A stretch of DNA of 64,000 nt from Pascua guehoae (GCA_001600415.1 BCJX01000019.1:181546-245545); one strand, 5' to 3'; positions 35,221-47,117 are shown, counted from the first letter of the stretch. Numbers and translations are program-made. The notes: generated by a model not told the origin, from the letters alone.

Positions 35221-35799
35221 TGCTTTTTGTTTAATGCTGTAATATCATAATGTACTCCAAAGTACTGTACACCTGTGGGGTCCAACCTTGACGTCTTTGG
35301 ACTGTGGTCAGCGTTGTGTTGTGTTTCAATTGTTGTTTGTGGTAGAATACTGGTGGCAGCTGTGTGCTGGGCATGCTGGCGCGTTGGCGTCTGTCCCCTG
35401 GGGCATGGCGGCCTGGCGGCCTGGCGGGCGTGCTGGGCGCTGGTACGCTGGTGGTACGGGGGAAAGTGATACAGCGGTACTCTGTGGGTGATGGTGATGG
35501 TAGGGGGGCACGTGCGCAGGCTGTGTTTGGTGTGTGTGTGTGATCCACATATGGATCACGCCCTTCCACGTCAGCTGCGCAGCTGCAGCCATGTAGCTTG
35601 GGTGCTGTGCATTGCGGTGCAGACGAGTGTGTTGCCATGTGACAGAGCCGCCCCCCATCACACAAGGCGCCTCCCTCCCCGTCACACTGCTCTCTTCACT
35701 ACCACATTCACCATTTCTTCTCGTCCCCCTCTCTTCACCCTCCAGTACCCTCCATCCATCATACACTTTTCTTTCTTTTAGCTCCATCTCGTTGGCAAC
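35221..35799. other. Intergenic region
   Basis: No gene is seen. It contains GGCCTGGCGG-type short repeats near 35410 and a CT-rich leader (CTTTTCTTTCTTTTAG) just before the family I start codon. Confidence 0.4.
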
Positions 35800-38700
35800 A
35801 TGGCACCCTTACCATGGCTGCCCCGAGAGCACGATAAGGTTTGTGTTGTCGCGACTTTGCGTTTCTGACTTGTCTCAGCGAGACGTCTCCAACGGTTGGA
35901 ATTGTCTCAATACATGTCTGAATTGGGTGGCCACCAACCTCTGTTGGATGCTCCTCGGCAACGAGCCCACGCGCAAGGTCAACGTCTGGAAGTGAGTTGG
36001 ACAACTCTGACCCAAGAATGCAAAGCTGGTCCAGCTTCACTACGTCTCAGTGACATGGGCAGCGTATGCACCACACTGCACCTAGCTGACGAACAGCATC
36101 TTCGGAATGATATTCGCTCCCAAGGACAAGGACCCGGTCATTCGTGGGGCACGGAAGGAGTTTCTCCAGACCCTCGATTTTGGAGAGACAACTATTGTGA
36201 GGTCATCTGCGCTCTCATCTGGGCAGAGACTGACTCGCAGCTGAACGGCATGGCGCTGGCGGCACCCCCGATCATCTCAATTGGGGGTGACCTATCCGAG
36301 TTTAGTCTCGGCACGTGGGACGCTTTCGATCATGTCAAACAAGTAGCTTTTTCGCAGGACGACGGCCCGCTCGTGGTGCGCGTACAGGTGTCCCTGGCTC
36401 AGAGGCTGTCCCTGGGACGTATGGTTTCTTTTCTTTGGGAAAGTGATCCGGTGAGTGTGCTCGAGGAGATCACCACAGACGGTACCGGACGCTATCGCCC
36501 CCCCACACACTCTCCATGCCAGTGCATTCTTTGCTGACACATTGTCCAAGGCTACACCGTTGCTCGTCCAGTGCCTCGACCGCATTCGTCTCGCAATCTG
36601 GGCCTTGTTGAAAAGTGGAGTCGATCTCATGTCGCTTGATTCCGAACGCATCAGAGACACCTGTCGCGGGCTCGAGGTGGACGGGCGCAAGGTTGAAGAC
36701 GTTACTGTTGTCCGGCTCGCGGCTCGAACCTCTGTAAGAGTTTCTCCCTTGTGGATTGCAGAGCATACCTCTAATCTCTAGGTCAAGCCTGTCAAGGATC
36801 AAGGAGGGCGGCTGCGAGGCCCTGCAGAGGACAAGTCTCTTGTGGGCATTCACATCTTGTTTAAAATTCATGTGGACGACAAGCAAGTGTGAGTGTGCCA
36901 AGTGGAGACGACATGGCTGACATGGATAGTTATAATGTCGGTTTTGAAGATATATTTCTCGTCGGCAAGGACAAGAGCGAGCCGTTGTGCAAAGACGTCC
37001 GTCCCTATGTCGTCATTCCGGCGCGCCGTGGGTGGAACGAGTGAGTGTGGGATTCGTGAGGTCTTTTTGCAAGGGTTGAATTGGTTGTCTGGGTATGGAA
37101 GGGTGTTTTGGCGTCGCGTTTACTGACACCTAGCTCTCCTCTCTGGGTGCGCAGCGCGTACCGCGACAAGGACCGGACTACCAAAAGTGTCTACTTCTGT
37201 AAAACCAAGGCCACGCCTAGCGTCCCTCGCAAGGGGAACGCCAACTATGACCGGTTTGTCAACATCATGGACAATGCCCTTCGCCCGCTCGAGAGGCTGG
37301 CCGGACTATCTCCGCCAGAGATTACATTGATCTGCCTACCGTTCAACAAGAAGAAGGATGTGGCACCAATGACTCATTTCTCTTATACGGCACACAATCT
37401 ACTGCGTGAGCTTGATCACCTAAATATTGCTCTCGTCTCAGCTGACGAGTCCAGTTGCCGCTGCCCCTGAGCGTGAAGCTTGGGCGAGGCGCACACTCTT
37501 TCAGTGGATGAGGGATCGCTCCAATCGTTACAGCTTCACAGACGATGAGCTGGCCCAGCGTCGACAGTGAGTCAGACTGGCTGGAGCTGCGTACTGACAA
37601 CCTCAGAGAGTTTGAGCCTTTCATTCGTGAGACACGTCCCTAAACGATGTGCTAACCGCAGGTCGTGCTGGTGAATGGGACAAGACGGTCGATGGCGATG
37701 CTTTGAGAAATGCGGTAAATGTAGTCGCCCAAGTGAGCACCTAGTCTCGTCCCTGTTGGGGACTTTGAGAGCAATAAACTGACAAGCAGATCTACAAAGT
37801 CTCCTCTTATGAGGTATACAGGCTGATTGTCGACGGCTACATGGCCACATTCCCGGACACGACCGTCACACACGAGGGCTTTGTGTTCCATCGATGCACC
37901 GTTGCCGAGCCCAAGATCATGCTCGTCCGCGGCTTGTTTGGTAAGGCTGAAGATGATAGGAATGAAGGAAATGATGCTTACTCTGGAAGCACTTTTCTCA
38001 GGACGTATGACCCCTTGGGATGCTGCGTCGTTTAACAAGGTCGTCGACAACACTATGCTCGCATTGGACCGGAGTATGGAGTCTATGGTGCGCCGTTATG
38101 CCGCTCCAGGACACGTCCACAAGTATGTCCCGATCAGGTGGAAACTGCACGATACCCGCCTCGTCGGCATGGACATTCTAAATGCGCTTGCGTCCACAGA
38201 AGCCTATCCGTTTGCCGAGCTCGGCATTCAGGTGGACAATTGGGAGTCTTGGAAGTGTTTGATCGACAAAAAGGCCAAGATCACGAAATCAAATCAGGAT
38301 GCAGTGACTCGATTCGGTAAGCCATTGTTTGTTAGCAGTTCTGACAGCAGGATGCGAACTATCCCGCGCTTTCCCGGCAGCGCGCGTCGCATACAAGGAT
38401 TACCGCTACCACCTCAAGATTTTGGTTGAAACTCTCAGCACTCGCGTAGCCAGGGCCAACACAGCTAAAAATACGTATGCGGATAAGTTCTGGACGTCAA
38501 AGGAGATTTACGTTGTGGCTTGGTAAGTTGGTTCAACTACTGCAGGGTGCCGGAGCTCATCACCGAAGTTGCCTCTTTCTTCTTGGTGAAAAGCCCCCCG
38601 ACGAGCATGAGCAGATGTCGTATCGTCCCGGCGTTGCCGCCGTTATTGAAGACAAGCTAGGCGGGACTCGATCCAGCACGGCTATTTATCTTCTTATCCG

Positions 38701-38845
38701 GACGAAGAGTCGCGCTATTTCGGAGGCGTACGGGGAGGTACTCGATGCTGTTTATGCTGAGGGTGCCGAGGGTATTGGTTTCGCCGAGTCGGACAGTGCC
38801 ATTTGTAAGGAAGTTCTTACACTCGAAGAGGAGGGTTCAGAGTAA
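35800..38845 (+). CDS. Family I protein of unknown function, copy 2
   Basis: Fifteen exons stay in frame: 35800-35838, 35879-35991, 36097-36196, 36241-36450, 36551-36733, 36782-36888, 36930-37040, 37155-37405, 37455-37566, 37607-37626, 37662-37732, 37790-37940, 38002-38316, 38381-38522 and 38569-38845, giving 733 residues. It is the paralogue of the minus-strand gene at 6249-9187. Alignable blocks are MALAAPPIISIGGDLSEF (LSLASPPVVVSKGRLDEF), YNVGFEDIFLV, RYSFTDDEL, RAGEWDKTVDGDAL and YPFAELGIQVDNWESW. The C-terminus is acidic (LTLEEEGSE). No signal peptide, membrane span or known domain is visible. A composition rich in charged and aromatic residues suggests a soluble intracellular protein. 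A family II gene follows 415 bp downstream on the same strand. The first exon is short (13 residues), so the start is less certain. Confidence 0.8.
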
Positions 38846-39260
38846 TCGGTGTTCATACGTTGATACGTTTCTACCTGTACAGTTCAATGCATGGACATGA
38901 ATGCTCGGCTTCTTCCGGCTCTCGTTCGCAGTTGTCATGATTGCTCGTGTGAATCCTTGGGAGAGAGATGTGGACGAGCCACAGATGCGGCATGCGGCAC
39001 AGCCTTAGAGCTTGAACTGGACATGATGGTTCATCTGGAGACGGTTCCGTTCCTCTACGTCAGAGCTTGAAGCTGGGCGCAGGCCTACGCGCCGGAATTT
39101 TGTAGAAAAAAAAATGCACATCTAACAACACAGGCCTGCGCCCAGAACGCAACAAGAATGCGGATGTAGATCCTTCGAGCGTTGCTTGCTTCCACGTCAA
39201 CGGTTCCCTCTTGTCAGTGTCTTCTGTTTCAGTTTCTCTCTATATTCTTCATTAACCACC
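38846..39260. promoter_or_regulatory. Spacer between family I and family II genes with a 14-bp perfect inverted repeat
   Basis: CTGGGCGCAGGCCT at 39073-39086 is repeated inverted as AGGCCTGCGCCCAG at 39132-39145, with a 45-bp A-rich spacer (GAAAAAAAAATGC) between. It could form a cruciform or RNA hairpin in the 3' end of the first gene, or act as a palindromic protein-binding site upstream of the second. Its function is unknown. Confidence 0.6.
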
Positions 39261-41069
39261 ATGGGCGAGTCGTCACGTTCAGCCGCGTCAACTTCTCGTA
39301 CCAACCCCCCGCCGCACTCCGCCTCCGCATCCAAAAGTGTGAATGTCGACGACAATGAGTTGAATGATGGCGTGGAAGAGGGTAAGGGTTGCACACGTCA
39401 CTTGAAATCCCGTTGACCATGTTTGCAGAGTACCGTGAGCTCGAATGCTCAATGGTCAGCGAGGAGGGCATGGAAGCAGCTCGTCATCCAGCGGTCCGGG
39501 CTCATTGTCATGAACTGGTTTGGCTCTATGGGTGGGCCTCAATGACCGCTCGTCGCATTGTTAGTCTCGCTCTGTACCCCTTCTCTGCTGACGGGGAGGC
39601 ATCTGAATCGTTCGAATGGTTTGTTACGTTGTTTCGCCAAGTCCCAGAGTATAGTTCATTCTGGACGGACACGTAGGTTCTCAGTTGTTGCGTTGGCTGA
39701 CATGTCAGTCTCGACGAGGACCCCGACACCCCCAAGATTGGCTCCACCGGACGTCAGACCCTGCTGGACTTCGCGATAACGGCAACCCATTCGGTGTTTG
39801 GCAGGAAGATTTGCGGGTTTGAGATCGTGTTGGCAGTTGCCTTCACCATCAATCCCCAGCTCGCCGGTGTCGTAGAGGAGTGAGTGAAGTTCAACACATA
39901 ATTACAATGCTGACAAGATATCAGTAACTACTCGACTGGCTCACCTCTGGACCCTGCCTGCCTCGACAACGTATCTCTGGGAAACCCTCGCCACTCCTTG
40001 AGCTCGGGAGTCTACCTCCTAATGGCTAAAAGCGTCAGTGACTACCCATGTGAAGGGCCAATACTTACATATAAGCTCAAAGTGATCGTTGGGTATACCT
40101 TCATTCTAGGCTTTCAGGGCCGGGTAGGCCACAACGTATACTCCAAGACCAAGCGCTGCGTTAGGGAGTTTGGACCAGGTATGTTAAACATGTGCAAGTT
40201 TATATGCGGCTAACGACTCAGTTGAGGGTTCGGGCGTCGACCAGCGTCTTGACCGCAGCGACTACATTCTGTTCGACCTCGAGGAGCTGGTGGGGCAGCT
40301 AGCCAATTTGGCCTGGTTGGCCCATGCCATGGAAACGTGTGGCATTGTCATGTTCCTTTCGACCGACCCCGCCCGCGGTATGAATACCCGCGCCACGGAT
40401 CCGCCTAACTATAGGCGTCTTGGTGGATACACTGCCACACAGTGCCTGATGCTGTGGCGTGGCGTCAAGACTCTTACCGACGCTGGAAATAGGCTTCCGC
40501 CATGGGGTCGCAGCAGTGAGTACAGAACAAATGGCCACTTGCTGAACTGGCAGCTTCGGGTGGTGAACGATTTCTGGAGTGGTACAATCGTCACCTCAAG
40601 GGAAAATACATTGCCTACAATGCCCATCCTGAGTGGATCTACAACTTGATCCGTCGCGTTTCAGCTCTGGCCGACACCGGCCTCTACCCTTCTTTCCTGG
40701 CACTCGTCGATGGGGCATGGATTATCGATCGTCCGCAGCTTCTGGGGAACCTGGCGGGCACGCGGCGCATTGCATTCGAGCAGCCCGAGTTTAGTGATAA
40801 GAGGGCCAGAAGGGACCCGCGGTACATCGGTGTGTACGACGGCTTTGACTGGTGACTGGGGCTAACCTCTACCAGAATCTGTGCGCCAACAGCTGCTCCA
40901 AAAGTTCGACGGCGACAAGGCGTGGGATCTCTTGGTCAAGAGGAAGGGCCCCGTTGAGTTTGGTACAGGGATCGTTGTTGCCAAATCCTATGACAAGGGC
41001 GCTCTTTCAAAGGTCAAGGAGGTTGAAAAGTACCACGAGGAGAAGCGCAAGCGTGAGAGGGACGAGTGA
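39261..41069 (+). CDS. Family II protein of unknown function, copy 2 (intact)
   Basis: Eight exons: 39261-39381, 39429-39672, 39709-39879, 39925-40033, 40076-40178, 40222-40515, 40554-40829 and 40876-41069, 503 residues with phases consistent. The N-terminal 40 residues are Ser/Asn/Pro-rich and disordered. The central part contains HCHELVWLYGWASMTAR, GFEIVLAVAFTINPQ, LSSGVYLLMAK, GHNVYSKTKRCVREFG and DRSDYILFDLEELVGQLA, all alignable to the damaged copy at 3600-5991. The last 60 residues are highly charged (SYDKGALSKVKEVEKYHEEK). No known domain is seen, and there is no signal peptide or clear membrane helix. One donor is GTCAGT. It is head-to-tail with family I copy 2 and convergent with CCT5. 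Confidence 0.8.
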
Positions 41070-41195
41070 CGGTGGCATTGCTGAGAATCGATTTTGTACA
41101 AACTCATACAATCCGAGCGTGCAGCCGGTCTGCTCGTCATACGTACCCTGGCATGCACAGGTCTGTGATTAAAGAGTCTGCAAATCAAGATCAGA

Positions 41196-41345
41196 AGCGT
41201 TGAAGGCAAAATTGACGGGTGTGGCACCGCCACAGCCGGTGTGACACGTCCCACATTTCACCAACGCCACCGAGTTCCGACAACAATCGACCCCGAGAGA
41301 CTTTCTAAGACTGCAAACCCATGCATACAGCTCGCGCGAACGTCT
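41196..41345 (+). repeat. Right direct repeat flanking a 7.2-kb segment
   Basis: Homologous to 34025-34170 in the same orientation. It overlaps the 3' end and 3' UTR of the CCT5 gene, which stops at 41344, so the left copy could be a duplicate of CCT5 downstream DNA. Confidence 0.75.
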
Positions 41346-44300
41346 AATACTCATCTCCGATCTGTGCGACCACGTCGTCCACGCGCAGGATCATACGCAC
41401 AACTTGCGTTGCAAGAAGGAACTGTTGACGTTTGGAGATGAGGGGGTCGTAAACGAACTGGTTCTTCATGTCGTTGTCGCCCCGTCCCATGCAGTCGATA
41501 CCCAAACGAGGGTTCTTCTCCGTAACCTGCCTGCTCTTGACGTCGGCGAGCGTGTCGATGGGCGAGAGACCAGAGTTCTCGGCGAGAGCGAGAGGGATCG
41601 AGTCGAGGGCGGTAGCGAACGCGCGCATGGCGTACTGCTCAATGGTGGGGATCTCGTCGGCCTTCTTGGCGACGGCGATCGAAGCGCAGATCTCAGCCGC
41701 ACCACCGCCGTAGACGACACGGTTATCCCTGACGATGTTGCGAACGACGCAGATGGCGTCGTGGAGGGCACGCTTTGCCTCGTCGATAATCTAATGTCAG
41801 AACTACTTTCATTTTTTTGCTCACCATCTTGTTGGATCCGCGGACGAAGATGGTGACAGCACGCGAATTGGCACACTCTTCAATGACGAGCATCTTCTCC
41901 TTGGTGGTGCCAAACGAGAGTTCGCGGACGAGGCCGGCGTGGCCGAGCTTGTCTGCCGAGAGGTCCTCGAAGCGGGGGACGATGCGACCGTTGGTCGCAA
42001 TGGCGATGAGCTCAATCTCGGGGCCACCGACCCAGCGCACGGCGGGGAGCTCGTTTTGCATCAAGAGGTGGTTGGCCTCGTCGTCAAAGCCCCACTGGCA
42101 GATGACGAGGTTGGCGCCGGTGTCCTTGACCCTGGGGTGTTAGTTTCACAAAGTGGGACCTTATGGTGGGAGTGTGAGATATATACTGCCTGCACACAGG
42201 TCATAGCCTCTAGTGGCTCCTCGTGTCGTCCCCGTGTCTCATCCGTAGCCCTCTGCCCACTCACATCTTGATCATGTCCATAAACTTCTCCTTTTCATAC
42301 TCGCGGAGCTTCTTGTACTCGTCGACGCTCTCAATGTCAAGCTTGTGCTTGGTCTTGGGGCGGGGCGGCTCAAAGGGACATGTGAGAATGGCAATCTTTG
42401 CGTCGCGGACGACCGAGGGCATCTGGGGGTGCGACATGTCCTTGTCAATGACGACGCCGTGGACGAGCGACGTGTCCTCGAGGGCACCGCCGACCTTGCC
42501 GTCGACCTTGATGAGCTCAAAGTCGACGTCGCGGCGTTCCAGGTCGGCAACCGCCAACACGGCGTCGACGGCAATGTGCGCAAACTTGTCGTGCGCAATC
42601 GAGACAATCTTGCTGCCCAGCGACGTCTTGGCCGTCTTGATCAGGTTGCTCGTGTCGGCCTTGCTAAACGTGATCGTGTCGGCGACGCGGTCCAGCTCGT
42701 CGATCGCCACCTGGCACGCCTTTTCGTAGCCGTCGGCGATACGGATGGGGTGGATGCCGCGGTCGATGAGGGTGAGTGCAGAGGCGAGGAGCGCGCCCGC
42801 GAGGACTGGGGTTAGCGGGTGGACAAGGTTGGGCAGTAGATGCTGGGGAGGTGTGGGGGTGGACGCGTGGTCGCATGGTCGCGTATGGTAGCCAAGACGG
42901 CAGTGTACACCGCATCGCGCAGATGGAAGACGCGAGGACCCGTATGTCAAGAGTCCCAGGCAGAGCACCACGCGGAGTGTCCCAGTATCCGCAGTGTCCC
43001 AGCAGCTGCACCGTCTAGTATCCTTTTGGTGGCCACGGGAAACAGAGGTCGGCTGCACCCGAAGCGCATGCCTGAGGACATGCCTGAGGACACGCCTGAA
43101 GGACACACCAGCCGCCCACACGGCGCCTGCTCACCACCATCAGCACTCACCAACAACACCCGTTGTTCCATCGCCAATCTCGTCATCCTGCGACTTGGAC
43201 ACCTGGCCGTCAGCTGACTACCTGGTGGTCATCGTAGCTCACCTCGACGAGGAGCTTTGCAATCTGGTGCTCGACCTCCATCTGGCCGAGGATGGTCGCG
43301 CCGTCGTTGGTCACGGTAATGTCGCCATCGGGGGAGATGAGAATCTTGTCGAGACCGCGGGGGCCGAGCGACGTTTTGATAATGTTGGTGACTGGGGTTA
43401 GTGGTCAAGTTCGGGGTGGGTGGGGGTTGAAGTTGCGGGTGAGGGGTTGTACGATGGGGGTAGATAGGACCACTTCACAGAGGTAGGACGACGGAACGTC
43501 CCAGACAGGCGCTTCCAGACACACAGCAACCCAACCGCTCTTGCAGACAGCCCCGACCTCGGCCCTGCAAGCACCGGGGTCACCAACGGTGCCACGCATC
43601 ATCCCAGCTGATCAGGGGACGACCTGCGCCACAAGCGCTCGAGGTCCAGCTGCTGCCCGACGACAGGGACCCTCTAAGCGTCGCTGCGACTGCGTGGCAG
43701 CGCAGAAGCCAACATCACACCCAGCTGTTACTTTCGCCTTTCGCATCAAGCTGCCGAGACAGCAGGGGCAGCTTGCGCGCTGTCGTCGTCGCCCAGAGAG
43801 CTGTCGCCTGCGAGCAGTCACTGGAGACGCCCAGCCTCCAGCGCGGCTGCACGACCCAGCCTCCATCGGCGTCTCATCGATCGACACCGATGACCGAGCC
43901 TCCACGCGGCTCTTCGAGATTTCCAGCGACTGCGAGCTTGGGTCGCGTAGAGCCCCGTCCAGCCCCGCCTAGTGCCGTCCAGCTGTCCCCCCTCCCCCTC
44001 CGACTCTCCGTCCCCACTCCCTCCCCTCGTACCGCCCAGCTCGACAAACGCCTCGGTACCCACCAGCGCGCGCGGCAAGGATGTGGCTCTGGCCCGTGCG
44101 TCAGCAAGCACGTCGACAGCAGAGAGAGAGAGCTTACGCGGATAGCCTCGAGGCCGTGCGTGCGGACTTTTTTGCCCTGCTCGCTAGCTGTTAGCAATGG
44201 CCACGTTCGAGTGGCGTGGGCGAGACGAGTCCGAGGCGTGTCTGTCGACCAGAGCACGGCATCGTCACTCGCCTCCCAGTCGCAGCCACGACTCCGACGT

Positions 44301-44427
44301 TCTCACCGGACAATAATGAACGGCCTTCCGTTCTGCACCGTCAGCACCGCGCTCGCCGTCGCCGTCGCCGACATACCTCGTCCTGGGCGTAGACGGCCTG
44401 GCCTGCGGGGATCTGGTCGACCGACAT
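41344..44427 (-). CDS. CCT5: T-complex protein 1 subunit epsilon (cytosolic chaperonin CCT5)
   Basis: Nine exons: 44427-44377, 44332-44307, 44183-44138, 44088-44064, 43391-43243, 43202-43151, 42805-42265, 42131-41825 and 41790-41344, 547 residues, as expected for a CCT subunit. Epsilon-specific stretches are clear: [34 protein letters not shown] and [22 protein letters not shown]-binding group II chaperonin motifs [19 protein letters not shown] and [13 protein letters not shown] are present, as is YGGGAAEI near the C-terminal equatorial domain. It is one of eight subunits of the TRiC ring that folds actin and tubulin in the cytosol. Early exons are very short (26, 46 and 25 nt) and one intron is 672 nt. 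It is divergent from the Alba gene at 45045, sharing a 617-bp promoter region. Confidence 0.96.
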
Positions 44428-45044
44428 GGTGTGTAGGTTGGGTGTTGGCAGTTCGAAGCTTGTCGAACATGAAAGTGTTGGAAACATCCACCGGCACGGG
44501 CGGCCACGACGCGTGGAGGTTTGCGCGCCTGCGTGCCTGGGGAGAGTTTAGGCGTGGGGGGCGGGGTTTGGGGTTGGCAAGGGGGGGAGGTGGAGGTGGG
44601 CGTGCCTATCAAGGTCGATGGTTGTGGCAAAAGACAATTTCGACAATTCGACATCATCGGGTTCTTGATCTGGGTTGCTGATATCAACAGAGTGTCTGCC
44701 ATTTCTGGATCTCCCTCTGGCCTCTTGTCTACTCGCCAACGACCTCGGACTCGTCAACCCCGTACAGGAAACGGAGTAGCACTCTATTTGGCCTCTGTAC
44801 CGACGTCGACGACGTCGGCCCCACCTACAGTATCCCAGAAAACCCCTACTACTCCGAACAGCGCCAACCCCTTCCACCGCTCCCGACCCCCGACTCTCCC
44901 TCCCACTCAGCAGCACTCGCAGCACTCAGCACCTCAGCACCTCAACACCACTCAGCACCTCAGCACCACACCACCCACTACCCGCACCCGCACCACGCCA
45001 CTGGCACCACTCGCCCCACTCAACACCCGCACCACGACCCCACC
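44428..45044. promoter_or_regulatory. Divergent promoter region between CCT5 and the Alba-domain gene
   Basis: 617 bp separate two start codons pointing away from each other. Toward the plus-strand gene the sequence is CA-rich (CTCAGCACC repeats at about 44925-44975). I see no canonical heat-shock element with confidence. Confidence 0.4.
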
Positions 45045-46767
45045 ATGCCCCCAACACACCGCATCCGCATCACCCCCGCCGGCAAAGTCGACGGCTACAC
45101 CACAGCCGCCCTCGCCTTTCTCGAGGTACGTCGTGGCCACTACCAGATCACCAGACTGACAGCAGGCCAATCCCGACGGTGTGGTCGTGCTCTCTACCGC
45201 GCACGAGTCCAGCACCTCGACCGACAACAGCGCTACCAACACTACCAACAACGCTATCAACAACACTACCACCAACACCACCAGCACCACCAACACCACC
45301 AACGCCGCCAACACCGCCAACGCCGCCACCACGACCCCACCCACCACAACCACCACACACTCCAGCGCGCACCCCACCCCACACCCCAGCACCACCCCAC
45401 ACCCCAGCACCACCCTGCACCCCTCCACCCTCGCCGCCCCCCGCGCAATCACAGTCGCCGAGCGCGTCAAGCGCACCCTCGTATCCCGCCTCACCGCCCG
45501 GGCGAAATCCGCAAAGGCAAAGTCGGCCACCAAGCCCGGGCACGACGCCAACCCCAACGCAGCCGGGACAGACGAGGCCGCGGACGGAGCGGTCCCACGC
45601 GGCGTGTGGCAGTATACCGAAACGGGCGCGGTTCGGGCGCACGAGGTGCCGAGTCTGGCGCGGGTGTTGGGGGGCAAGACCAAGTGAGTTTTGTGGCCCG
45701 GGCGGGTTGGAGGTGGGGATGGGGCTTTGGGGGGGGGGGGGGGGGTTGTTGTGGGCTGTGGTCTGGCCTGTGGTTTGTGGCATCTGGCCTGTGACCTCTC
45801 GGCCCTCTGGGTCTGCGGCCTCTGGCATCCGCGGTCTCGGGCATCTGTGGCCTCTGCCATGGGCCCTTGACATATGTGGCCTCTGTGGACTGTGATGTCT
45901 GGCATCTGTGGCGTGTGGCATCTGTAGCCTCTGGCATCTATGGCCTCTGTCATCTCTGTGACCACTGCCTCTGTGGCCTAGCTTGCGGACTTGGTATGCG
46001 GCCCATCTGACCTAGTCTGCATGGGCGGCGACCTCGGACATGCTCAGTCCGTGGGAGTTGCGGCCTGTGTCCTGTGTGCTGTCGATTTCGGAGTTTAGTG
46101 GCCTCGCCTGCGTGGGCACTCGCAGTCTCTGGGTCTCTGGGTTGGCCTGGTTGTTCTGGTGGCTTTTGCCTCGTGCTGGGCTGCGTTTCGTCCTGGTGGC
46201 CTTCGCGTACCAAGTTCCCCTACGTGCTTCCCCGTGTCCATCTCCTCTTCCTGCCTCCCTCGTTCCCCGACGCCTCCGTCCGTCGCTCGCTCCCTCCCCG
46301 CTTCCTCCCTGCCCGATCCCTCCTTCGCTCCCCCGACCCCTCCCTCCGCTACCTCCACCCCACCTCCACCCCACCTAACACCCTCCCCCTCCATCCCCTT
46401 CATCCCCTCCCCCGGCCCTCCGTTCCCCACGCTCCATGCCCCACGCTCCACGCTCCACGCTCCACGCTCCACGCTCCACGCCCCACGCTCCACACCCCCG
46501 CGGACCAAAACTAACGCCAGACCCAAAATGACCCACCGCCCGTTCCTCCAAATCACGCTCGCGCTGCGTCCCCTCGGCCTCGAGGCGCGGCGGAATGTGA
46601 CTCTCCAGTGTGTCGAGGTGCGATCTGACGGTGCGGGCAAGGCAGGAGCGGCAAAGGTCAAGGCAGGCGGTGGTCCTGGAATAGTGTCGGCGGCGCGGGG
46701 GGGAAAGCGCAAGTCCGAGGTTGATGTGGCGGGGGGCGCGAAGCGTGCGCGGATTGCGGCGGTCTAG
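45045..46767 (+). CDS. Alba-domain protein (RNase P/MRP Rpp20/Rpp25-like) with Asn/Thr-rich insertion
   Basis: Exons 45045-45125, 45166-45683 and 46521-46767 give 281 residues. HRIRITPAGKVDGYTTAALA followed by GVVVLSTA (residues 5-38) is the first strand-helix-strand of the Alba fold. AITVAERVKRTL (about 119-130) is the second helix and PFLQITLALRPL (about 180-191) a late strand. Between them is an insertion of roughly 75 residues made almost only of N, T, S, H and P. The C-terminus is basic with GGKRKSE and GGAKRARI, probable nuclear signals. Alba proteins bind RNA, and in fungi they are subunits of RNase P/MRP or ribosome-associated. The 837-nt second intron is long for this genome and full of low-complexity DNA (G17 run, CTCTGGC repeats, CACGCTC repeats). 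Confidence 0.75.
45233..45430 (+). repeat. Coding ACC/AAC triplet-rich tract
   Basis: The DNA encoding the Asn/Thr insertion is built from ACCAACAAC, CACCACCAA and CACCCCACACCCC units, suggesting microsatellite expansion within the Alba gene. Confidence 0.8.
46438..46495 (+). repeat. CACGCTC 7-bp tandem repeat
   Basis: About seven copies of CCACGCT lie inside the second intron of the Alba-domain gene, close to the acceptor at 46520. Confidence 0.8.
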
Positions 46768-47117
46768 GCAAGACACTAGGCATACCATTCAGCTGTTCTT
46801 CATCGCACAACCACGCACACACCGCCCCATACGCATTCGCATGAGCTCCGCTTCCCCGCCTGTACCCCTAGTAACGATTGCATAATGTACAACATGAGTA
46901 TCCATGTGGTGACGCGGTGCGGAGCATAGCGCTGCGGTGCAAAAGAATGAAGACGGACGTGTGGGTGGTCCGTATGCAGAGAAAAAAAGGAGACTGTCCA
47001 CGATCAGTGGCAGTGTTGGTGGATGGAGATGAACACTGCGAGTTTGCCAAGAAGCGACGGGATGGGAGATGTAGTTTCGGAATGCGGTCTGGGATATGCG
47101 GGCTCTGGACGTGTCGA

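Noticed and set aside
44952..45965. 337-codon minus-strand open frame across the Alba gene
   Set aside because: It runs antisense through the ACC/AAC repeat and the low-complexity intron, and the plus-strand Alba exons explain the region.
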